The notes beneath the pieces were generated by a model, which had not been told where the DNA came from, did not search any database, and saw only the letters and a program-made list of their open reading frames with translations. From the NCBI RefSeq assembly GCF_020623625.1, contig NC_060203.1:1488001-1552000 (forward strand): a DNA stretch of 64,000 bases, given 5' to 3'. Below, piece after piece: positions 32,805-42,438 of this stretch. The position numbers and the translations under genes were made by a program. The stretch is from Saccharomycodes ludwigii (taxonomy: Eukaryota > Ascomycota > Saccharomycetes > Saccharomycodales > Saccharomycodaceae). The number at the start of each line of letters is the position of its first letter. Positions within the stretch are counted from its first letter, which is position 1.

Positions 32805-34125
32805 TATATATTTTTATTTTGTAATTTTTTTTTTTTTTTCTTCCTCTGGAGGAAGCTTTAAATTGAATAATTAATCACACCTTTATATTTATTTTATAAT
32901 TTTTAAAAGAAAATATGACTTATTATTGAGTAATTTTTATAAGACCCAAACTTTTTTTTTTTTTTTTTTTTTGGTAATTGTAAGAGAGTGTGTGAAATGC
33001 ATTTATAGTATAGATTGTTCATTATATAAGCATAAAGAAGACAGCATGCTAGAGTTCAAATGTGTTATTTTTAATAATTCTTATGATTTATAACACCATC
33101 TTTTTTTGTATATATATTGTTTTCTTTTAGCTAATTATATTTAAGATTCAGTATGCCAAACTTTATAATAAATTTTTAAAAAAATATGTCTAGTTAGTGG
33201 AAAGTAAATAACAAATTTAAAATAGTAAAATTCGCGGGTTTATAAAAAGCACGGAACTGATGCCAAACGGACTATATCTAATTATAGACTTGGCTTGACA
33301 GCAAACCTGGCTTACTGCGTCACGTTTTATTTTTTTTGTATACTGAACACAAAACAAAGACTATAATAATAATTATTATCATCTTGAAATTTAACAGTTT
33401 ATCTTTAAACTTTTTTCCGAGGAAAACAATGAAAATATATTGAACCTAAAAAAAAAAATAAAAATAAAAAAAAAAAAGTTTTAAATAATAGATAAATTAT
33501 GAATATTAAAGTATATAATTTATAAATCAAAAATAACTGCAAAACAGCGTTAATAAATATTTAAATAGTTAACAAAATGTTTTTTGTATTTGTAAAACTT
33601 GTTAAATCTTACCTAAACCAACGTTTTTATTCGCGATAAAGATTTGCAATGGAAAAAAGAAAAAAAAAAAAATAAAAAAATAACATGTTTTTAGCTTTTT
33701 ATTAATCGCGGTCGACAATAAATCTTAAAAAATAAAAAAAAAAAAATAAATACACATATAACAAGTTAATCGTGTTTACGCGCTTATTTCAGATAAGAAA
33801 TACTTTTTTTATTTCAACAAGTAAACAAATTGAATAAGCAAATGTTGCATTTTTAAAAGCAGTTTGAAAGAATTATATTCATATATAAAGAAGAAATATA
33901 TTCAGTGAAAAAAAAAAAAAAAAAAAGAAGGATTTTATAATAAAAAATAAATTTTATATGCTCTTTCTTTGCTGTTTCGCCATGTTATTTCTACATGCAA
34001 ATCTTTTAAATTTTCTAATTTTCAATTGATAAAATATATACTGCAGCACGAGTAAGAAAACAAGCTTATTAAAAAAAAAAAAGGAAAAAAAAAAAAAAAA
34101 CAACAAATACTAGCACTTATAAAAA
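32805..34125. other. 1.3 kb spacer between transporter and amidase genes
   Basis: AT-rich, with an A18 run near 33909, mixed sequence at 33220-33360, and the amidase leader. No gene or RNA was recognised. Confidence 0.5.
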
Positions 34126-35862
34126 ATGTCATTTGGAAAAACTTTATATGCTACTGAAAATCCAGAATTATTTGCTAAATTTACCCCCTTAATCGAAGAA
34201 TACAACAAAGCACGTGAAGAGCAAATTAAAAACTATGATCCTGAATTCTATGCTAAGTGCAAAGATACTGTTGCACCAGCGGAGCAATTGGACTCTGAGC
34301 CAATTAATGCTTTACAGTACTTGGAAAAGTTATTAACCCCAAGTGAATTGGTTATTGTTAATGAATATTCCATTAAGGACCTTTTGGATAAACAATTGGA
34401 TAAAAAATTAACAGCTGTTGAAATCATTAACGCATACATCAAAGCTGCCATTATTTCTCAATTTTCTACAAATTGTGGTATGCAATTTTTAATTCCAGAA
34501 GCTTTAAGTAAGGCTAAGAAGCTAGATGAATACTTGGCTGAACACGGTAAACTAATTGGGCCATTTCACGGTATTCCAGTTTCCTTGAAGGAACAAATGA
34601 ATTATGCTGGCAAACAAACGTCTGCTTCATATGTTGCCTATTTAAAAAACATCCCCAAAGAATCAGGTGTCACTATCCAGATCTTGGATAAGTTGGGTGC
34701 CAATTTCCATATCAGAACAGCTCAACCTCAAGCTATCATGTGGTTGGACACTGGTAATGTTATTACTGGTAGAACTAGAAATCCTGTAAGTACCAGACTA
34801 AGTCCAGGTGGATCTTCTGGTGGTGAAAGTGCTTGTGTAGGTTCCCATGGTAGTTGTATTGGTGTAGGTAGTGACATTGGTGGTAGTATAAGAGCACCAG
34901 CTGCTTTTGCTAATATCTTTGGTTTGAAGCCAACAACCAGAAGGTTTAGTTTAATGAATGGTTTAAGTGGTGGTAAGGGCCAAGAAAGCATTGTTGCTGT
35001 TCAAGGTCCATTGGCTAGAAGTATTGAAGAAATGGAGTATTTTACTGAAAATTACTTAAATGAAGGTAAACCATGGGAATACGATCCTTTGTGTGTTCCT
35101 ATTGCCTGGAACACCAAAGTTGAACTACCAAAAAAAATTAGAATTGGTGTTTTGTTTGATGACAATTTGGTTACCCCATACCCTGCTGTTACCAGAGGGA
35201 TGGAATCTGTTGTCGAAAAACTTTCTAAAGCGGGCGAGGATTTTGAAATTGTTGACCTAAGTAAATATTGGTACAGTGAAAAGGAAATGGAAGAAATTTA
35301 TACGATGAATATTGGACTATATACTTGTGATGGTAATAAAGTTCAATTAGGTATGTTTGGCGAGAGTGGTGAACCATTGGAAAAATTGACAAGACATTTC
35401 TTGAATTTTGATGGCGGTGTTGAACGTAGTGTGTATGAAAATAGAATGTTTAATGCTAAAAGAGATTCTTTAAAGGTTGAAATGTTCAATAAGTTCTTCA
35501 AGGGATTGAAATTAGATTTTATTTTAAGTCCAACATATTGTGGTCCATCTGAAAAGCAGGAAAATTCATTATACTGGGGTTACACTTCATTTTGGAATTT
35601 GTTGGATTATCCTAATGTCATTTTCCCATCAGGTGTTGTGCATGATGATAAAATTGATACAATTGATAAGTTGGCTGGTCCATTAAAGAGCAACAAATAT
35701 GAAGCAATGGTTTGGAAGAAAGACGGTAAGGTTATCTACGATCCTAAAGACTACATTGGTGGACCAGTTGCTTTACAATTAACTGCTGAAAGATTCCATG
35801 ATGAAGATGCTGTTGCATGTGTTAAGAAAATCACTAAAGTTTTAGGCATTGAGAGACGTTAA
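34126..35862 (+). CDS. Amidase signature enzyme (Amd2-like)
   Basis: The product is 578 residues (S. cerevisiae Amd2 549). The amidase-signature Ser-cisSer-Lys triad is complete: Lys in PVSLKEQM (about residue 153), cis-Ser in the Gly/Ser-rich LSPGGSSGGE (about 228), and nucleophile Ser in DIGGSIRAPA (about 252). Such enzymes hydrolyse small amides to acid plus ammonia; fungal members serve acetamide or other amide use as a nitrogen source. No targeting signal is visible, so it is probably cytosolic. Codon bias is like that of the upstream transporter. The substrate cannot be read from sequence. Confidence 0.88.
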   Translation: MSFGKTLYATENPELFAKFTPLIEEYNKAREEQIKNYDPEFYAKCKDTVAPAEQLDSEPINALQYLEKLLTPSELVIVNEYSIKDLLDKQLDKKLTAVEIINAYIKAAIISQFSTNCGMQFLIPEALSKAKKLDEYLAEHGKLIGPFHGIPVSLKEQMNYAGKQTSASYVAYLKNIPKESGVTIQILDKLGANFHIRTAQPQAIMWLDTGNVITGRTRNPVSTRLSPGGSSGGESACVGSHGSCIGVGSDIGGSIRAPAAFANIFGLKPTTRRFSLMNGLSGGKGQESIVAVQGPLARSIEEMEYFTENYLNEGKPWEYDPLCVPIAWNTKVELPKKIRIGVLFDDNLVTPYPAVTRGMESVVEKLSKAGEDFEIVDLSKYWYSEKEMEEIYTMNIGLYTCDGNKVQLGMFGESGEPLEKLTRHFLNFDGGVERSVYENRMFNAKRDSLKVEMFNKFFKGLKLDFILSPTYCGPSEKQENSLYWGYTSFWNLLDYPNVIFPSGVVHDDKIDTIDKLAGPLKSNKYEAMVWKKDGKVIYDPKDYIGGPVALQLTAERFHDEDAVACVKKITKVLGIERR

Positions 35863-36141
35863 TCTTTTAGAAAATGAATTAGATAATACGGTACATATTT
35901 GTATATAACGATTTGGTAATAATATCTAAGTGATGCATTTTATTTTATTCTTATTTTTCATTTGATTTGAAACATGACACGTGTATTTTTAATGAATATA
36001 TATGTAATAGTGATGACAATTTGGTCAAATATAAACAAATAATACAATATATATATATATATATATATAGTTATTGAAAGAGTGTAGCTTATTTTAGGTT
36101 TTTTCCTTTTTTCTTTTCTGTCAATAAATATTGCGCTAGTT

Positions 36142-37431
36142 TTATAAGATGTGTAGTTCCTTTGCGGAGTTTACAGGATTTTTGGCGGTATTAGTATCTA
36201 GCGTTTCAAATTCAGCTGCATTATTTCCAATATCATCCAATTCAAAATCTATATCATCATTTCCCTCCAAACTCATCTCATTATCTATAACACCATCTTG
36301 TACCCCTTCGAATTTAGAACCGTTGTTTACACCATGATTGTTTTTATATTTAACTGCAAATAATGTTGAGCTGACAATAATTATAATGCCACATAATGAA
36401 GTCAAAGATGGTAAATGTTTCCAAATAATCAAATCCCAAAAAACAGCATAAATAATTTGCGAATAGCTCATCAATGCGCTTCTACTAGTTTTCTTTTCCA
36501 TTTGAATTCCTAATGTTAGCAACAATTGCATGAAAAACCCACTAAATCCAATAAGAAAGAATAGAGACCATTGTCCCTTAGTTTGAGGTGTTTTGAAAGT
36601 CATCGAAGGTATAAACAATATACCAAATAAAGATATTAAAAAGGATAGGAATGAAAAATAGGTGACACTCATTATGGCGTGCGCCCTTTTGCCAATATGC
36701 TTAATGATTACATAAACAGAACTAACACCACACACGCCGACCAAGCCAACAATGGAGGCAATCAATCTCTTCTTCGCGTTTTTGCTTTCAGCACTATCAT
36801 CTTCACCTTCAGCAATGTCATCTTCGCCCCCAAATAAAAAGGACGGTCTTACGATCAATATAACTCCACATAAGGCAGTTAAGGCACATGCGCCCTCCAT
36901 TTTAGAAAAGCGTTCACGTAATAATAAGGTGGCTAAAATACCAGTTACACTAGGCACCAAAAATGTAATAACAATGGCATCGCTAACGCTTAGATATTGT
37001 AAACTGAAATATAACCCGAAAACACCGAAAAACCCTAATGACCCTCTTAAAACTAGCCACTTTCTCATTGGCTTTGGGCCAAATGGGACGTCATTGATAT
37101 GATTTTTATTTAGAAACATGTATATTAGTGTACCTATAAAGGTGATTAACATTCTAAAAACCAAGATTTGTAACGGGTTAATTGGATCATCTTTAAAGTT
37201 GGGATCTGTTTCCAATAGTTTTGTGGAAATTACCATAATACTATTGAATAATTGAGAGGCCAATAAGTAATACAAGCCTTTATTTTCGTTATGATTGGTA
37301 ATGGTGTGATCATTTAACTCGGGTTCATCCTCGTCATCGGCTTCGAACTTGGTTATTGAAAGGGAAGAAGGAGATGATGATTTATTGTTAGGGATATTAT
37401 TGTCTATGCTGATCGTTGGTTCGCTTGACAT
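36142..37431 (-). CDS. EamA/DMT-family membrane transporter (YMR253C/YPL264C-like)
   Basis: The product is 429 residues with ten predicted transmembrane helices in two EamA repeats (about 55-200 and 225-365). Features include the conserved ISTKLLE at the first helix and SDAIVITFLVPSVTGILATLLLRER at the end of helix 4. Both tails are acidic and hydrophilic. It matches the S. cerevisiae pair YMR253C/YPL264C of the SLC35G/DMT group, whose substrates are unknown. Its start is divergent from the cyclophilin gene across a 786 bp promoter region holding a CACGTG site. Confidence 0.82.
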   Translation of the reverse strand: MSSEPTISIDNNIPNNKSSSPSSLSITKFEADDEDEPELNDHTITNHNENKGLYYLLASQLFNSIMVISTKLLETDPNFKDDPINPLQILVFRMLITFIGTLIYMFLNKNHINDVPFGPKPMRKWLVLRGSLGFFGVFGLYFSLQYLSVSDAIVITFLVPSVTGILATLLLRERFSKMEGACALTALCGVILIVRPSFLFGGEDDIAEGEDDSAESKNAKKRLIASIVGLVGVCGVSSVYVIIKHIGKRAHAIMSVTYFSFLSFLISLFGILFIPSMTFKTPQTKGQWSLFFLIGFSGFFMQLLLTLGIQMEKKTSRSALMSYSQIIYAVFWDLIIWKHLPSLTSLCGIIIIVSSTLFAVKYKNNHGVNNGSKFEGVQDGVIDNEMSLEGNDDIDFELDDIGNNAAEFETLDTNTAKNPVNSAKELHIL

Positions 37432-38217
37432 TTTTATAGTTTTATTTTTAATTTTTTTTTTTTTTTAACTTTAATATGTCTATATTATTAAAACTATTGT
37501 ATGTTTGAATCTTGTAAAGGCCTAAATAAAATTGTAAAAAAAGGAAAAGGAAAAGGAAAAGGAAAAGAAAGAGAAAGAGAAAAAGACTAATAGTAAGAAT
37601 AATAAAACTAGAGATAATGCTTGGTTGTAAAAAAAAATAAACTATTTGTTGAAGCACGATATTTGATTCCGTATTATTTTGTATTGGTAGTTAGCGATTA
37701 GGTATTATAATCCAAGCTTATTTTTATCTATAATTATTTTCTTTCTTTCTTTCTTTCTTTCTTTTCTTTTTTTTTAAAGATAAACAAAAATTTCTCCTAT
37801 TTTTCTCATTTTCTTTTTTCTTAAGAAACGGCAATAACCGGTACACAATTATATCCTAATGTTACACGTGACCCTGGAATAAAGAATCTCGTTACTATTT
37901 ATCCAGTATCCGAATACTTTTTAATCCGCTATAATCGGATACAAACACAAAAACCCAAAAAAATATGGGAACTTGACAAAAATATGAAAATTTGACAAGA
38001 GAAAACGAAAAAGAACACGTAGCAAATGAATATTGCTGCTTGTTCTTCTTTCTATTAAAAAAAAAAAAAAAATTATATATTGGAAGACTAGACAACAAAA
38101 TAATAAATTATAACTTGTCCATTTATTTATTTATTTATTTATTTGACATTAATTATCAAGTATAATTTACTTCCGAAGAAGAAAAAAAAAAAAAAATAAA
38201 TAAAACAACACAAGACA
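37432..38217. other. Divergent promoter region, transporter / cyclophilin
   Basis: Contains (GGAAAA)n at 37540-37566, (CTTT)n at 37741-37765, (TTTA)n at 38121-38144, a GTCACGTG site (minus strand, 37865-37872) and CGG motifs at 37909-37913 and 37935-37939. A 69-codon frame made of the GGAAAA repeat is not a gene. Confidence 0.6.
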
Positions 38218-39195
38218 ATGTTAATCAATTTACTACTTACTAGTGTATTATTTCTATTCAATATCACCCTTAGATCCGTACTTGCTGTACCAACATCTCA
38301 AGTTTATGAATTAAATCCTCCAGTTACGGATCGTGTTTTCTTTTTTATTGAATATTATGATGTGGATTTGAAACAATATACTACAACTGAAATTGATATA
38401 GAATTATATGGCACTTTAGCTCCCAAAACAGTTGCCAATTTTGTAGCTTTGTCAAAAGGTGTTCGTGCTTTAATGCCTAATGAAAAAGATGAAGCAAAAG
38501 CTTTTGAAGTTGGCTACAAAAATACTGTTTTCCATAGAATCATCAAAGATTTCGTTATTCAAGGTGGTAATGTCTTGCCACATATTGGCCCATTCAGTAT
38601 CTATGGTATGAAGTTCGATGATGAAACTTTCCATTTAAAACATGATAGACCAGGTAGACTAGCCATGGCTAATTCAGGACCTAACACTAACGCTGGCCAA
38701 TTTTATTTTGCTATGAAACCATTACCTGATTTGGATGGCAAGCACGTTGTTTTTGGTCAAGTAACTAGGGGTTTAGATATCTTGTTGGATAAGGTACAAT
38801 TTTTGGAAACTGAAAATGTTGACGAAATGGAATTGAAAAAAGTTAAGATAGTTAACTGTAAAGTCGATAGCTTAAAAATAGAAAACAAAGACTTTATGCA
38901 AAACAAATACATGGAAAGAGTACAAAAATTTAGGGATGGTAAAGATATTAAAGGGAACAGCGTTCATTTTGATCCCTATAATGAAGGTAGCTTAAGAAGC
39001 TACAATGATTTACATACTGAAAAGATAATTAAAGCCAATAATAATCATCACAATGGTTTATCTGTTAGCGGTACAGGTAATAGTAATATTGGGAATATAT
39101 TTTCCAAACTTTTGGGTATTAGTATACTTGTGTCATTGGGTTATTATTTGTACAGTAAAAAGAATAATAAAGTGGTTTCACTAAGACATGATTGA
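38218..39195 (+). CDS. CPR4: Secretory-pathway cyclophilin with C-terminal membrane anchor (Cpr4/Cpr8)
   Basis: The product is 325 residues. It has a signal peptide (LLLTSVLFLFNITLRSVLA), then a peptidyl-prolyl isomerase domain (about 38-215). Visible landmarks are FHRIIKDFVIQGG with the catalytic Arg, GPNTNAGQFYFA, and LDGKHVVFGQV. The C-terminal LGISILVSLGYYLYSKK is a membrane anchor. Cpr4 and Cpr8 are the duplicated S. cerevisiae relatives; they are membrane-bound cyclophilins of the secretory pathway. The canonical active-site Trp before LDGKHVVFG is replaced (PLPDLDGKH), as expected for this weakly cyclosporin-binding type. In S. cerevisiae CPR4 (YCR069W) and CPR8 (YNR028W) head the two syntenic blocks that follow here. 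Confidence 0.85.
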   Translation: MLINLLLTSVLFLFNITLRSVLAVPTSQVYELNPPVTDRVFFFIEYYDVDLKQYTTTEIDIELYGTLAPKTVANFVALSKGVRALMPNEKDEAKAFEVGYKNTVFHRIIKDFVIQGGNVLPHIGPFSIYGMKFDDETFHLKHDRPGRLAMANSGPNTNAGQFYFAMKPLPDLDGKHVVFGQVTRGLDILLDKVQFLETENVDEMELKKVKIVNCKVDSLKIENKDFMQNKYMERVQKFRDGKDIKGNSVHFDPYNEGSLRSYNDLHTEKIIKANNNHHNGLSVSGTGNSNIGNIFSKLLGISILVSLGYYLYSKKNNKVVSLRHD

Positions 39196-39516
39196 GTGAT
39201 TAAATTTATTCCAGAAAAAAGAAATTATATAATGGAAATATTTTATTTAAAGTTGTATATCATTTATAAATAAAACGCAAGCTGTTATTTATTTTTATGC
39301 TGGTAGATGCTATGAACCGACAATTGTTTGAACCGACATAAATTTTTAAGAGCGCCTTTTCATAAAATGCTGAATTCGCACAACTGCCAAAAAAAATGGA
39401 AAAAAAAAAATGGAAAAAAAAAAATGGAAAAAAAAAAAACATATATAAGAAAAAGATTGTATCCTTGTCACCTTTTATTTTATTAACCAACAACAACAAC
39501 AAAAACTATAACAACG
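39196..39516. other. CPR4/8-ALG12 spacer with A-rich minisatellite
   Basis: A short spacer. At 39389-39439, ATGG-A(9-11) is repeated three times with 13-15 bp period, about 80 bp before the ALG12 start. No gene is seen. Confidence 0.7.
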
Positions 39517-41256
39517 ATGTCCAAGAGAAAATCCGCTACTAACAACCATCAAGAAGATAAAAATTCAAAAGTTGTAGAATTTAAAGAAGAAATAATAGAA
39601 ATTGATCAAGTTGATTCATCAAAACCTATTTTTAATGCTACAACAAACAAACAGAATTACGAACAACCATTACCTTTTTGGACTATATCAGATAGTTTAT
39701 TAATCGTCGTTATTACCTTGCATTTAATTGTTGTCCCATATACCAAAGTTGAAGAAAGTTTTAATCTACAAGCAATCCACGATATCTTAAACTATGGAAT
39801 TTTCGACATTTCTAAATATGACCACTTGAAATTTCCAGGTGTAGTTCCAAGAACTTTTGTTAGTGCACTAATAATTTCTGTATTAAGTAAACCTTTTACA
39901 TATTTCAACAATTCCCAAACTCAACTGGATTCTCAAATTATCGCCCGTGCTATGGTTGGTTTATTAAACGGTCTTTCCCTAATATATTTAAAGTATCAAG
40001 CTCAAAAAAAGGATAAAATCGAGTTAAACAAAATTGTAAAAACAAAAGTTAATTCTTCCATTGGGAATTGGTTTAATGTATTTACTTTAACCCAGTTTCA
40101 TTTGATGTTTTACAGTACAAGAACGTTGCCCAATTTCATGTTAAGTTTACCCTTGAGCAATATTGCTTTGGCTTGGTGTGTAAACGGTAAATTTGCTCAA
40201 AGTATATTACTTTTATGTTTCTCCGGTATTATTTTCAGAATGGAACTAGGTGTTTTTGCGGTTTCATTGACCATTGTTTTATTACTAGCCAAAGAGATTT
40301 CCGTTAAAAGGGTGATTAGATTGGTTATTATCGGTGTTGGCTTAGGTTTAGGTGTTACTATGACTATTGATAGCTATTTTTGGCAGAGATGGACTGTTCC
40401 TGAATTAGAATCTTTTGTATTCAATGTAGTTGGCGGCAAAAGCAAAAATTGGGGTACATCTCCATTTTTAACCTATTTTACCGGCTACTTATTAATGATT
40501 TTCTTACCACCAACTGTTTTAATGCTAAATTGGGCCGGGTTGAAGAATTGCATCAACTACAATCTAAAGTATGTTTGGGCTTGTTCATTTTTGCACATTA
40601 TTTTAATGTCCTTTCAACCACACAAAGAATGGAGATTTATTGTTTATAGTATTCCAGGTATTACTTTATTAGGTGCTAGTGGTGCCTCTTTCCTTTTTAG
40701 TACTTTAAACAATGAAAGTGTTTTAAATACAGTCATCTGTTTGTTAATCTCATTATCCCCACTATTGTCCTTTGCCATATCTTTAGTATTTTTATACATT
40801 TCCTCTTGGAATTATCCAGGCGGTGAAGCTTTACAGGTTTTCAATAATTATATTTTGAGTAAAAATGTATCAGATGTATCTGTTCACATGGATGTCGCAA
40901 GTTGTATGACTGGTGTTTCTTTGTTCGGTGAACTAACAACGAATAATGTCACTTATGACAAGACTGAAGATCATAATGAATTGACAGAGTTATGGCCTAA
41001 CTTTGATTATTTTATTGGCCAATACCCTTCATTCAATCAATCGAACTTTACATTAATTGGTAAAACTAAAATTTTCAATGGGTTCAATGTTGATTATTTA
41101 GTAAATTTAGGCAAACAGTATCATAATGGCTTTTCAATACTGGATGAGATTATTTCTACCCGTAATATGGATCTAATATGGGATTTCTGGGATAATATTT
41201 TTATAAAAGATGATCTTATTTATATTTGGGAAAGAAAGGAGATGAGCAAGGATTAG
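39517..41256 (+). CDS. ALG12: Alg12, dolichol-P-Man alpha-1,6-mannosyltransferase of the ER
   Basis: The product is 579 residues (S. cerevisiae 551), a multi-pass GT22 protein. The conserved luminal loop after helix 1, PYTKVEESFNLQAIHDIL, with KFPGVVPRTFVSAL, is nearly identical to yeast Alg12. HKEWRFIVYSIPG is the family's conserved second-half motif. Alg12 adds the eighth mannose of the dolichol-linked N-glycan precursor in the ER lumen, needed for efficient oligosaccharide transfer and ER quality control. The N-terminus (about 50 residues) is an added Lys/Asn-rich cytosolic extension. Matches YNR030W in strand and neighbourhood. Confidence 0.95.
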   Translation: MSKRKSATNNHQEDKNSKVVEFKEEIIEIDQVDSSKPIFNATTNKQNYEQPLPFWTISDSLLIVVITLHLIVVPYTKVEESFNLQAIHDILNYGIFDISKYDHLKFPGVVPRTFVSALIISVLSKPFTYFNNSQTQLDSQIIARAMVGLLNGLSLIYLKYQAQKKDKIELNKIVKTKVNSSIGNWFNVFTLTQFHLMFYSTRTLPNFMLSLPLSNIALAWCVNGKFAQSILLLCFSGIIFRMELGVFAVSLTIVLLLAKEISVKRVIRLVIIGVGLGLGVTMTIDSYFWQRWTVPELESFVFNVVGGKSKNWGTSPFLTYFTGYLLMIFLPPTVLMLNWAGLKNCINYNLKYVWACSFLHIILMSFQPHKEWRFIVYSIPGITLLGASGASFLFSTLNNESVLNTVICLLISLSPLLSFAISLVFLYISSWNYPGGEALQVFNNYILSKNVSDVSVHMDVASCMTGVSLFGELTTNNVTYDKTEDHNELTELWPNFDYFIGQYPSFNQSNFTLIGKTKIFNGFNVDYLVNLGKQYHNGFSILDEIISTRNMDLIWDFWDNIFIKDDLIYIWERKEMSKD

Positions 41257-41484
41257 TATTTTTTTTTTTTTTTTTTTTTTTTTTTCTTTTCCTTTTCTTT
41301 TTAACTTATAGTATAAACTTTTTTATATACATTTAATTTTACTGATTTATATTATGTAATCTTTAATAATTAAAATATGTATTTATAGATAGTATGTACA
41401 TGATCACCTCTATTTTGAAAACGGATCAACTTATTCAAATGACAAATATGTTAAAATATAGGAATGATTTCCACTTTAAAAAGC

Positions 41485-41970
41485 TTAAAAAGTGGTTGAT
41501 AACACGCTTTTAATATCAGTTGCATAATTACCCTCAATCAAAATCTTATTGGATTGTAAAATAACTTTAAATTGCTTTTTAGGAATATGTGGTAATCTTT
41601 CTTGTAAATCGTCTCTTAACTGAATCGGATTGCCTCTTATCTTTCTTATTTCAGTGTAACATTTCATAGATTTGTATTCGGTATAAACCGGTAAGTTACC
41701 AGTAGATGATCTTTCCACCAAATAGTTTTTTTTACCGAATTTGGTACCACCAACCAATTCTGATGGAGAGATATCTTCAATTTTAGGGAAAACCTTAAAT
41801 TCACTTATTGGATCTGAAAATAAATCCTTCGAGGCATGCCCAACTGCATCAATATTTGCAGCAGCAGAATGATCGTCTGAAGCCAAGGGTTTACTTGTAG
41901 TAGTAGAATGTAATCTTACTATATTTTTAGTATTAAAAACTGTTCTTAAATTTAACGACTGACGAAGCAT
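41485..41970 (-). CDS. IMG2: Img2, mitochondrial large-subunit ribosomal protein mL49
   Basis: The product is 161 residues (S. cerevisiae 146). The N-terminus is a mitochondrial presequence rich in Arg, Ser and Thr (MLRQSLNLRTVFNTKNIVRL). The C-terminal mL49 domain (about 80-161) shows NYLVERSSTGNLPVYTEYKS, TEIRKIRGN and LQERLPHIPKKQFKV ending ILIEGNYATDIKSVL. It is needed for mitochondrial translation and for keeping mtDNA. Its place before RSA4 on the same strand matches YCR071C-YCR072C. Confidence 0.9.
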   Translation of the reverse strand: MLRQSLNLRTVFNTKNIVRLHSTTTSKPLASDDHSAAANIDAVGHASKDLFSDPISEFKVFPKIEDISPSELVGGTKFGKKNYLVERSSTGNLPVYTEYKSMKCYTEIRKIRGNPIQLRDDLQERLPHIPKKQFKVILQSNKILIEGNYATDIKSVLSTTF

Positions 41971-42438
41971 CTAGATATATGGGGTATATACAATGAAATG
42001 GTGGAACGAAATGCTCTTCTTTATTTTCTTAATGATAACTCTTTGATACTACTAAGATTAGATATATATATAGATATATATACTTGAAAGAGAAAAAAAA
42101 AAAAAAAAAAGATTATGTGAAAGAGCTACATATTACGGTACCAAATAAGTAAAATGAAAAATGAAAAAAATGAAAAAAAAAAAAAAAAATTTCATTAATT
42201 TATTTTTTTTATTTTATTATCCTTATCCCACATCCGACGGACATTCGTAAATCTTTATTTCCCGAAGACCGAAAAAAGAAATAAATAAATGATGCAATGA
42301 CCAATCCAATTAAGAACAAATACTTAAACAACAAAAAAACTATTTATTTTTACTAATAGTAATTAACACATTAAACATAAAAAAAAAAAAAAAAAGAAAA
42401 GTAAATTCAAAACAACTACATAGGTACCCTCCAATTCT
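41971..42438. other. IMG2 promoter / RSA4 3' region
   Basis: Contains repeated TATATATAGATATATATA, long A runs, and TCCGACGGACA at 42233-42243 about 265 bp before the IMG2 ATG. No gene is seen. Confidence 0.6.
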
